The notes under the pieces: model-generated
Databases searched by the model: none
Seen by the model: only the letters and a program-made list of their open reading frames with translations
What the model was told of the DNA's origin: nothing
Part shown: piece after piece, positions 1 to 5,735 of the stretch
Position numbering within the stretch: position 1 is the stretch's first letter
Layout of the letters: the number at the start of each line of letters is the position of its first letter
Source: Clostridia bacterium
GTDB taxonomy: Bacteria > Bacillota > Clostridia > Oscillospirales > Ruminococcaceae
NCBI GenBank assembly: GCA_021152595.1
Contig: JAGKVC010000151.1
Span: forward strand, 1 to 16,170
DNA length: 16,170 nt
Direction: 5' to 3'
Position numbers and translations under genes: made by a program

Positions 1-39
1 ATGTTAATTATATTTTCTTTATAAAAAGGAGTTAATATT

Positions 40-1260
40 ATGACCTTATACGAGGAACTTCAGCGCAGAGGATTGATTGCGCAGACCACCGACGAAAAGG
101 AGATCGCGGATCTCATCAACAACGGCAAAGCGACATTCTACATCGGTTTTGATCCGACTGCCGATTCGCTGCATGTCGGTCACTTCATGGCACTTTGCCT
201 GATGAAGCGCATGCAGATGGCAGGCAACAAGCCGATTGCTCTGGTCGGCGGCGGCACCGGCATGATCGGTGATCCCTCCGGCAAATCCGATATGCGCAAG
301 ATGCTGACACCGGAGACGATTCAGCATAACTGCGAATGCTTCAAAAAGCAGATGAGCCGCTTCATCGACTTCTCTGAGGGCAAGGCACTGATGGTCAACA
401 ACGGCGACTGGCTGCTGAACCTGAACTATGTCGATGTCCTGCGCGAGGTCGGCGCATGCTTCTCGGTCAACAAGATGCTCTCCTTCGAGTGCTACAAGCA
501 GCGCTGGGAGCGCGGTCTGACCTTCCTTGAATTCAACTACATGATCATGCAGAGCTATGATTTCTACAAGCTCTATCAGGATTACGGCTGCAATATGCAG
601 TTCGGCGGCGATGATCAGTGGGCAAATATGCTCGGCGGTACGGAGCTGATCCGCAAGAAGCTCGGCAAGGACGCATACGCAATGACCATCACACTGCTGC
701 TCAATTCCGAGGGCAAGAAGATGGGTAAAACCGAAAAGGGTGCTGTCTGGCTGGATGCGGAAAAGACTTCTCCCTACGATTTCTTCCAGTACTGGAGAAA
801 TGTCGGCGATGCAGATGTCATCAAGTGCCTGAAAATGCTGACCTTCCTTCCGATTGAGCAGATCGAGGAAATGGAACAGCATCTCGATTCCGGCGCAGCA
901 TACAACAATGCAAAGGAAATTCTCGCCTATGAGTTGACAGCGCTTGTCCACGGCGAGGAGGAAGCAGCAAAGCAGCGTGAGGCTGCAAGAGCGATCTTCG
1001 CAGGCGGCGGCGTCTCCGCTGATATGCCGACAACCACGCTGACCGCTGACGATCTTACCGACGGACAGATCGGTCTGCTGACGATTCTTGTCAAGACCAA
1101 GCTCTGCCCCTCGATTTCTGAGGCACGCAGACTGGTTCAGCAGGGCGGTGTCACGGTCAACGATGCAAAGGTCACCGATCCGAAGACGATGTATACGCTG
1201 GACGAAGACCTGATCATCAAGAAGGGCAAAAAGGTGTTCCATAAGGTCACAAAGGCTTGA
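40..1260 (+). CDS. tyrS: Tyrosyl-tRNA synthetase (TyrRS), class I
   Basis: Charges tRNA-Tyr with tyrosine in the cytoplasm, using ATP. The 406-aa protein has the class I signature HVGH at residues 45-48 (in the context DPTADSLHVGH), the glycine-rich GGGTGMIGDPSGK stretch at about 70-82, the tyrosine/tRNA-site region QFGGDDQW at 187-194, and the KMSKS-loop equivalent KMGKT at 227-231. A C-terminal S4-like RNA-binding domain covers about 345-406. Length and domain order are normal for bacterial TyrRS. The ATG at 40 follows an AAGGAG ribosome site at 26-31 with an 8-nt gap. Only 39 bases precede it, so any T-box leader, common for clostridial tyrS, would lie outside the window. The next gene starts 69 nt downstream with no terminator between, so the two are probably co-transcribed. 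A 426-aa antisense frame over this gene is a shadow. Confidence 0.97.
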   Translation: MTLYEELQRRGLIAQTTDEKEIADLINNGKATFYIGFDPTADSLHVGHFMALCLMKRMQMAGNKPIALVGGGTGMIGDPSGKSDMRKMLTPETIQHNCECFKKQMSRFIDFSEGKALMVNNGDWLLNLNYVDVLREVGACFSVNKMLSFECYKQRWERGLTFLEFNYMIMQSYDFYKLYQDYGCNMQFGGDDQWANMLGGTELIRKKLGKDAYAMTITLLLNSEGKKMGKTEKGAVWLDAEKTSPYDFFQYWRNVGDADVIKCLKMLTFLPIEQIEEMEQHLDSGAAYNNAKEILAYELTALVHGEEEAAKQREAARAIFAGGGVSADMPTTTLTADDLTDGQIGLLTILVKTKLCPSISEARRLVQQGGVTVNDAKVTDPKTMYTLDEDLIIKKGKKVFHKVTKA

Positions 1261-1329
1261 GCCTGAGCGATTTTCTGACAAGGATTCCGGTGCTGAACAC
1301 CGTAAAAAATCACAGGGAGGATTCATGTC

Positions 1330-1929
1330 ATGCAGGACGGAGTTGCAAAGCAGCTTTCACAGGTTTATGACAACTGCGCGAAATGCGAAGAACGGGGTTA
1401 CCATGTCGGCGTACAGGGGAAATCCATGCAGGATTATCTGCGCTTTACACTGCTGAAATTCTATGTTTATCTGAGCAGCAGCAACGGCAATATTTCCATG
1501 GCTGAGATTGCCTATCTCAACGATGCGCTTGGATATTCGATGTCTGCGGATCAGATCGACCGCTTCAATGTCAGCAGCAAGATCACGAAATACAGCCTCA
1601 AGGACAGCATGATCACAATGATGATGCCGTTCCTCAAAATGGATCTGGAAACATCTCCGATCGGTCCGATGAGCCTTGCATTCATTGAGTTTATCAATCA
1701 GGCGGGTCTCGATTTCATGACCGTCGATAACGGCAGAACCGAACCGTTTATCATGCGTGATCTCGGCGCGCTGGTGCTTGCACTGCGCAATTTCCGCATT
1801 GAGTACATCACGAACTGGGAAAATATGATCCGCGAGCAGAAGCGCCGCGAGGAAATGGCAAACCGTCCGCCCTATGTTCCGGGGATCTCACCGGCTTGCA
1901 GGCAGTCAAGCAGGATCTCAACAGCCTGA
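1330..1929 (+). CDS. N-terminal part of a frame-broken SpoVK/CbbX-like AAA+ protein
   Basis: This frame gives 199 aa; roughly the first 184 are the real protein. It is mostly helical. The segment starting near residue 30 (YLRFTLLKFYVYLSSSNG) resembles the TerB-like helical region that precedes the AAA+ domain in clostridial SpoVK-like ATPases; that resemblance is from memory. A charged linker (REQKRREEMANRPPYVPG) leads into the break, after which this frame reads about 14 unrelated residues and stops. The AAA+ domain continues in the -1 frame from about 1884, where GDLTGLQAVKQDL is the expected entry to the domain. Restoring one G in the run at 1881-1884 would join both halves into about 447 aa. 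The ATG at 1330 follows GGAGG at 1316-1320 with a 9-nt gap; the ATG at 1325 is in a different frame. The lesion could be a mutation, a sequencing or assembly error, or programmed frameshifting. Confidence 0.75.
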   Translation: MQDGVAKQLSQVYDNCAKCEERGYHVGVQGKSMQDYLRFTLLKFYVYLSSSNGNISMAEIAYLNDALGYSMSADQIDRFNVSSKITKYSLKDSMITMMMPFLKMDLETSPIGPMSLAFIEFINQAGLDFMTVDNGRTEPFIMRDLGALVLALRNFRIEYITNWENMIREQKRREEMANRPPYVPGISPACRQSSRISTA

Positions 1930-2672
1930 TCAACCTGATCCGTGTCCGCAAAATGCGTGAGGACAGAGGCATGCCGCAGTCGGCGATGTCGCTGCACATG
2001 GCGTTCCTCGGCAATCCGGGTACCGGTAAAACAACGGTCGCACGCATCCTCGCAGGCATCTATAAGAGCCTCGGTGTTCTGTCGAAAGGTCAGCTTGTCG
2101 AGGTTGACCGTTCCGGACTGGTCTCCGGCTATGTTGGTCAGACCGCGATCAAGACGAAAGAGGTTATTGATTCCGCAATGGGCGGCGTGCTGTTCATTGA
2201 CGAAGCATATGCACTGACCGCGAACACCGGCAAGGGCGATTTTGGTCAGGAGGCTGTCAATACGCTGCTGAAAGCGATGGAGGACAACCGTGACGATTTC
2301 ATCGTGATTGTCGCCGGATACTCCGATCTCATGGAGGAATTCCTCGACAGCAACCCCGGTCTGCGTTCGCGCTTCAACAAGATCATCACATTTGAGGATT
2401 ATATGCCGGATGAGCTGCTTGATATTTTCAAGAGCATCTGCACGAAATCCGGAATGACGATCACGAAGGAAGCTGAGGATGCCGTACTGCAATTCTTCAT
2501 TGAGCGCTGCGGTCTGAACCTCAAAACATTCGCAAATGCGCGTGATATCCGCAACTTCTATGAGCGCGCGATCACCAATCAGGCGAACCGTCTGGCGGCG
2601 ATCGAGTCTCCGACTAACGGTCAGCTCACCACGCTGACGATCGACGATGTCACCGGCATCGAGCTGAACTGA
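1896..2672 (+). CDS. AAA+ ATPase domain (SpoVK/CbbX-like), C-terminal part of the broken gene
   Basis: ATPase half of the preceding gene. Numbered from a TTG at 1896, it has Walker A GNPGTGKT at 39-46, Walker B GVLFIDEAYAL at 97-107, a pore-loop region near GYVGQT at 78-83, the sensor 1 region IVIVAGY at 136-142, and the arginine-finger segment GLRSRF at 155-160. CbbX/SpoVK-type proteins form hexameric rings that remodel protein partners; the substrate here is unknown. The frame is open upstream of 1896 and reads GDLTG just before it, matching the usual domain entry. The TTG is therefore probably an internal leucine rather than a true start. No good ribosome site precedes it, only GGGGA at 1881-1885. 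Unless the frame is corrected, the motor would have to be made by re-initiation. The next gene begins 20 nt after the stop. Confidence 0.8.
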   Translation: MQAVKQDLNSLINLIRVRKMREDRGMPQSAMSLHMAFLGNPGTGKTTVARILAGIYKSLGVLSKGQLVEVDRSGLVSGYVGQTAIKTKEVIDSAMGGVLFIDEAYALTANTGKGDFGQEAVNTLLKAMEDNRDDFIVIVAGYSDLMEEFLDSNPGLRSRFNKIITFEDYMPDELLDIFKSICTKSGMTITKEAEDAVLQFFIERCGLNLKTFANARDIRNFYERAITNQANRLAAIESPTNGQLTTLTIDDVTGIELN

Positions 2673-2692
2673 TACAGAAAGGATTTTTGATT

Positions 2693-3169
2693 ATGGTAGT
2701 TATCACAATGGAAAACGGCAAGCAGATGAAGTTCAAGCTGCGCCCCGACTGCGCACCGATCTCCTGCGAAAACTTCGAGAAGCTCGTCAATCAGGGCTTT
2801 TATGACGGTCTGTGCTTCCATAGAGTCATTTCCGGCTTTATGATTCAGGGCGGCTGCCCCGACGGTACCGGCATGGGCGGTCCGGGCTGGAATATCAAGG
2901 GCGAGTTCCTTGCAAACGGCGTGAACAATCCGCTCAAGCATACGCGCGGCGTGCTTTCGATGGCGCGCGCAGGTCATCCGGACAGTGCAGGCTCGCAGTT
3001 CTTCATCATGCATGCGGATGCGCCGTATCTGGACGGCAACTATGCGGCATTTGGTGAGATCATCGAGGGACTGGATGTCGTCGATGAGATTGCAGGTGTG
3101 CAGACGAATCCGATGGATCGTCCGCTCCAGCCGCAGATCATGAAAAAGGTCGAGATCATTCCCGACTGA
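2693..3169 (+). CDS. Peptidyl-prolyl cis-trans isomerase, cyclophilin type
   Basis: Catalyses cis-trans isomerisation of Xaa-Pro bonds, helping protein folding. The 158-aa protein is one cyclophilin domain: FHRVISGFMIQGG at 42-54 holds the catalytic Arg44, Phe49 and Gln52, SQFFI is at 101-105, and the usual FGEIIEG segment is at 120-126. The tryptophan that makes human CypA cyclosporin-sensitive is not evident, as in many bacterial cyclophilins. There is no signal peptide or lipobox, so it is predicted to be cytoplasmic. The start chosen is ATG 2693, 9 nt after AGAAAGGA at 2676-2683; a TTG at 2687 in the same frame lies too close to that site. It follows the AAA+ gene by 20 nt and is last in the tyrS-side transcription unit, ending at a strong terminator. 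Confidence 0.93.
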   Translation: MVVITMENGKQMKFKLRPDCAPISCENFEKLVNQGFYDGLCFHRVISGFMIQGGCPDGTGMGGPGWNIKGEFLANGVNNPLKHTRGVLSMARAGHPDSAGSQFFIMHADAPYLDGNYAAFGEIIEGLDVVDEIAGVQTNPMDRPLQPQIMKKVEIIPD

Positions 3170-3179
3170 TAAAAAAACA

Positions 3180-3215
3180 CAGCGCACGACCGTTTTGATC
3201 GTGCGCTGATTTTTT
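3180..3215. terminator. Bidirectional intrinsic terminator between convergent genes
   Basis: A 10-bp perfect stem pairs 3180-3189 (CAGCGCACGA) with 3199-3208 (TCGTGCGCTG) around a 9-nt loop. It is followed on the plus strand by a T run at 3210-3215, and on the minus strand by seven T about two bases beyond the stem. It ends the isomerase unit on the plus strand and the sigma/anti-sigma unit on the minus strand. The plus-strand T run overlaps the stop codon of the minus-strand gene. Confidence 0.9.
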
Positions 3216-4713
3216 ATGGCTTCTCTGTGAACGTATCAATGACGGTCTTGCCGTCAGATGCATAGACGTTGACAGTTCGTGGTTCATAGGTGCCGTTGTG
3301 CTGTGCTTCCGCGATTTTTTCTGCTTCCTCCGGTGAATCCGGCAAATCGCCGATATAATCTTCTTTATAGACATATCCCTGTTTGCCGTTGTCACCGATC
3401 ACAGAGATCAGATCCGGAAAGTCTTCGGGATAGACGCTGTCCGGTGCGGATCCGTAGGTCTGACCGTTTTCATTGATCTCATAATCGCCCCTGACATGCG
3501 GCGCTCTGACGGTGTGTTCCGGATCGAGATATACGCCGTCCGCATCTATGCAGGTGTATCCCTCGGGATCAAAGCGCTTGACGTCAATCTCAGCATCGAC
3601 AGTCAGCGAGGTCAGCTCGAAATAGCCGTTGCGTGTGCCGTCCGGATCGAATGTCTCATAGCTGAGCAGAATGCCGGTTTCCACATCGGTACTGAGCCTG
3701 AAACTGAGCTCCTGAAAACTGCCCTCAAGGACAGCGCAGTTTCTGCCGAGCCGGATTTCCGTGCCTGTGACCTGCCATTTTTCAAAATCACCGAGTACTG
3801 ACATTGCATAAACCTGCGGAAACAGGCATTCGCCGCAGATGCCGGGAGACAATGAAACAGGTCTGATTATGCCGAAGGATTCGCCGTTTTCATCTACCCA
3901 TGCGCGGTCATTATCGCTGACGATGAGATCATTCTGAAGATTTGTGAGCATCGGGTTCTCTCTCGTCAAATAGGTTTTGGTTTCTGAATACACAATATAT
4001 TCCGTGTCATCGGCAAGAAAAATCTCAGAGGTATTCTGTCCGGGCGAATCCTGCCGTTCATAGGATATACCGTTCACCAGATCGAGCTGAAACGTATCTT
4101 CGATCTCGCCGTCCGGAAACGCAAAATTCATGGTGCCCTCAGCGGTGCGGTAATAGTCAATGCTGTTGAGCATCATGTGGTAGAGATAGCTTTTCGCTTC
4201 GAGGTCATTATAGTCTGCATCGGAATCTGCCGAAAAATACTTGTCAATATAGATTTGCTTGTCGATGATCGCGGGCTTGCTGTCGTTCTCAATGAAGCGC
4301 TGATTTCCGGCGATTCTGACTTCTTCCGCCTCCTCAGCCGTACCGGTGCGCGGCGGTTCGTGAAGCTCCAGCGGGACAAATTCGGGCAGGGGAGCGGATG
4401 CTTCTTCTACCACTTCAGTAACCTCTGCCTGCTGCTCTCCGGATGTCAGAACCGGTTGATTCCTGTGGCTTTCGTGCAGCACCACGCCGCCGAAGCCTGC
4501 CGCAAACAGCAGACAAGCCGCAGCGACAATGCCGGAGAATGCATAGGGACGTTCCGCGCGCTTTTTCTGTGTGACCGTTTGCTGTATTCTGACAGGATCT
4601 GGAATCTCGTTTCCGGATTCCAGACGCCCGATCGCAGATGTACTTGTCAGGCATTCTTCGATCAGATCGTCGGGCACATCGCGCAGTGCCTTCAGAATAT
4701 CATATTCATTCAA
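3214..4713 (-). CDS. Membrane-anchored putative anti-sigma protein with large extracellular domain
   Basis: 499 aa, partner candidate of the sigma factor just upstream. Residues 1-57 form a short cytoplasmic, charged, helical segment with no zinc-type HxxxCxxC motif visible. One transmembrane helix lies at about 58-79 (AFSGIVAAACLLFAAGFGGVV). About 420 residues follow, predicted outside the cell. A stretch in the middle (ETGILLSYETFDPDG and neighbours) recalls LolA/RseB-like beta-sheet proteins, but that is a weak impression. The start is TTG 4713, with AAAGGAGG 7 nt upstream. The frame stays open for 58 more codons, but those lie inside the sigma gene and look like shadow. The TTG overlaps the sigma stop as TTGA, implying translational coupling. 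Function is inferred from the pairing and topology; a sensor-type regulator or an unrelated membrane protein are alternatives. Confidence 0.8.
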   Translation of the reverse strand: MNEYDILKALRDVPDDLIEECLTSTSAIGRLESGNEIPDPVRIQQTVTQKKRAERPYAFSGIVAAACLLFAAGFGGVVLHESHRNQPVLTSGEQQAEVTEVVEEASAPLPEFVPLELHEPPRTGTAEEAEEVRIAGNQRFIENDSKPAIIDKQIYIDKYFSADSDADYNDLEAKSYLYHMMLNSIDYYRTAEGTMNFAFPDGEIEDTFQLDLVNGISYERQDSPGQNTSEIFLADDTEYIVYSETKTYLTRENPMLTNLQNDLIVSDNDRAWVDENGESFGIIRPVSLSPGICGECLFPQVYAMSVLGDFEKWQVTGTEIRLGRNCAVLEGSFQELSFRLSTDVETGILLSYETFDPDGTRNGYFELTSLTVDAEIDVKRFDPEGYTCIDADGVYLDPEHTVRAPHVRGDYEINENGQTYGSAPDSVYPEDFPDLISVIGDNGKQGYVYKEDYIGDLPDSPEEAEKIAEAQHNGTYEPRTVNVYASDGKTVIDTFTEKP

Positions 4714-5270
4714 AGCAGATCCTCCTTTCTGAGGTGTTCTTTCAGTTTTTTGCGCAGGCGCAGCAGCGTCATTTTGACAGCGCTGACGCCCATTTGATTC
4801 TGCTCCGCGATCTGCTGCACCGGTTCCGACAGATAATACCGCTGCATAAAAATGCGCCTGTGTTCGGGCGGCAGTGTACGGAGCCATGCGGTCAGGGCTG
4901 CGGTCAGCTCGCGCTGTTCGATCTCCCGTTCCACATGGGTATCCGAGGGGATGATCTCGCTCAGTTCATCGAGCGCTTCAGCGAGCTGTGTACCGCCGCG
5001 TTTGAGACGGTGCGCGTGTTCATATTTTTTGATTGCGATCCTGCCTGCAAGCGCGGTCAGATATGCGCGCAAATTTTCAGGTTCATGCGGCGGAATCGAA
5101 TCCCAGACGCTGAGCAGCAGGTCATTCAGAACCTCCTCAGCATCCTGACGGCTGCCGGTCATGCGGTAAGCGATCTGACAGCACAGCGCGCCGTATTGTG
5201 TTCGTATGATCTCCAAAGCCTGTTCATCCCGCTTCTGCAGCAGCGAAATGATATTGTTGTACGTCTGCAA
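4710..5270 (-). CDS. ECF-type RNA polymerase sigma factor (sigma-70 family)
   Basis: 186 aa, the usual size for an ECF sigma factor that directs RNA polymerase to a small regulon. Region 2 spans about 17-90: AYRMTGSRQDAEEVLNDLLL at 34-53 is the core-binding and -10-recognition helix set, and NLRAYLTALAGRIAIKKY follows at 66-83. Region 4 spans about 124-184: LRTLPPEHRRIFMQRYY at 130-146, then the helix-turn-helix SEPVQQIAEQNQMGVSAVKM at 148-167. The start is TTG 5270 with GGAGG 7 nt upstream. An in-frame ATG at 5384 would run through the SCIFF terminator and is rejected. No consensus sigma-A promoter is seen between that terminator and the start, which would fit autoregulation by an ECF promoter. 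It overlaps the putative anti-sigma gene by 4 nt. Confidence 0.9.
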   Translation of the reverse strand: MQTYNNIISLLQKRDEQALEIIRTQYGALCCQIAYRMTGSRQDAEEVLNDLLLSVWDSIPPHEPENLRAYLTALAGRIAIKKYEHAHRLKRGGTQLAEALDELSEIIPSDTHVEREIEQRELTAALTAWLRTLPPEHRRIFMQRYYLSEPVQQIAEQNQMGVSAVKMTLLRLRKKLKEHLRKEDLL

Positions 5271-5340
5271 GATCTCACCTCCCTCTGTATATGTAGTACC
5301 GAACCGTGCGATCCGGTCACATGTTTTCCGAAAAAAAACG
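5271..5340 (-). promoter_or_regulatory. Upstream region of the sigma-factor operon; no sigma-A box seen
   Basis: These 70 bases separate the SCIFF terminator from the sigma gene. No TTGACA/TATAAT pair is visible on the minus strand. A GGAAAAC element at about 5325-5331 and a CGGTAC element at about 5299-5304 are spaced roughly as ECF -35/-10 boxes would be, and an ACCG/CGGT inverted repeat spans the middle. An autoregulated ECF promoter is possible but unproven. The alternative is read-through from SCIFF. Confidence 0.3.
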
Positions 5341-5368
5341 AAAAACGCCGCCCGAATGCCGGACGGCG
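5341..5368 (-). terminator. Intrinsic terminator of the SCIFF gene
   Basis: A 9-bp stem pairs 5360-5368 with 5346-5354 (one G-U wobble) around a 5-nt loop. It is followed on the minus strand by TTTTT and, after CG, a further run of eight T. It begins 16 nt beyond the SCIFF stop and precedes the sigma gene on the same strand. Confidence 0.85.
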
Positions 5369-5384
5369 CATATCGTATCTGCAA

Positions 5385-5540
5385 TTACTGTTTCTTCTGC
5401 TGCTTGCTCTCGCACTGCTGATTTGCAATGCCGCAGCTCGTCTTGCACGCAGACTGGCAGGAAGTCTGGCATTCGCCGCAGCCGCCGTTCTTTGCGCTCT
5501 CGCAGAGGCTGCGAGTTTCGATGGTCTGGATATGACGCAT
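5385..5540 (-). CDS. scfA: SCIFF (six-cysteine) ranthipeptide precursor
   Basis: A 51-residue peptide matching the clostridial SCIFF family, precursors of ranthipeptides in which a radical-SAM enzyme makes sulfur-to-carbon crosslinks. It opens with MRHIQTIET, close to the family's MKHIKT leader start. The core from residue 19 reads GGCGECQTSCQSACKTSC, then GIANQQC, giving the six standard cysteines at 21, 24, 28, 32, 36 and 43. There is a seventh cysteine at 13 and a basic/glutamine-rich tail. The residue after Cys36 is glycine where the family normally has threonine. ATG 5540 follows AAGGAGGG with about a 9-nt gap. It has its own consensus promoter and terminator. The maturase (SCIFF radical-SAM protein), usually the next gene, is absent from this window. 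Identification rests on the core motif and is firm; the final product is unknown. Confidence 0.93.
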   Translation of the reverse strand: MRHIQTIETRSLCESAKNGGCGECQTSCQSACKTSCGIANQQCESKQQKKQ

Positions 5541-5612
5541 GATAAAGTCCCTCCTTCATCGGAATGTCCGCGGAAAACCGCAGCGTGAGGGTGCCGCTTG
5601 GCACATTTACTC
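5541..5612 (-). other. SCIFF mRNA leader with two small hairpins and a possible 16-codon upstream ORF
   Basis: The predicted leader is about 70 nt. It contains a GTGCC/GGCAC hairpin (about 5590-5603) and a GCGG/CCGC hairpin with a TTTT loop (about 5569-5580). A possible uORF runs from ATG 5606 to TGA 5556, ending directly at the SCIFF ribosome site, but its own ribosome site lies at the predicted transcript start. A regulatory role is speculative. Confidence 0.3.
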
Positions 5613-5618
5613 CTAAAT

Positions 5619-5647
5619 ATTATAGCATATATTGCGAGAAATGTCAA
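5619..5647 (-). promoter_or_regulatory. Consensus sigma-A promoter of the SCIFF gene
   Basis: On the minus strand TTGACA (5642-5647), a 17-nt spacer, and TATAAT (5619-5624), with an extended TGC just before the -10. Both hexamers are perfect. The predicted transcript starts near 5612. This implies strong housekeeping transcription of a very small gene. Confidence 0.88.
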
Positions 5648-5700
5648 TGGGCGCGTGAAAAAGTTTCGCAATGCTGAAAAATACGCCCTGTCACAGTGAA

Positions 5701-5729
5701 ACAGCCGGTATCGCGCGGATACCGGCTGT
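5701..5729 (-). terminator. Hairpin after the GH30 enzyme gene
   Basis: A perfect 12-bp inverted repeat (5701-5712 with 5718-5729, 5-nt loop) lies 6 nt beyond the stop codon. Only TTT then CACTG follows, so it may act as a weak intrinsic terminator or as a 3'-end stabiliser. Confidence 0.65.
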
Positions 5730-5735
5730 AACGGT

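Noticed and set aside
1286..1308. CGGTG/CACCG hairpin after tyrS as a terminator
   Set aside because: Short stem followed by A rather than T on the plus strand, so it should not stop transcription from tyrS.
46..1326. 426-aa open frame antisense to tyrS
   Set aside because: It mirrors the tyrS codons, has no good ribosome site and resembles no family. TyrRS motifs on the plus strand are complete.
4714..4887. Longer N-terminus (58 extra codons) for the putative anti-sigma protein
   Set aside because: It would overlap most of sigma region 4; the TTG at 4713 has an ideal ribosome site and a TTGA overlap.
4638..5588. 316-aa plus-strand frame over the sigma and SCIFF genes
   Set aside because: Antisense to genes with clear motifs and ribosome sites; composition (Cys/Leu/Arg-rich) is shadow-like.
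5159..5671. 170-aa minus-strand frame overlapping SCIFF in another frame
   Set aside because: The SCIFF frame has the recognised core motif, promoter, ribosome site and terminator; this frame has none and runs into the sigma gene.
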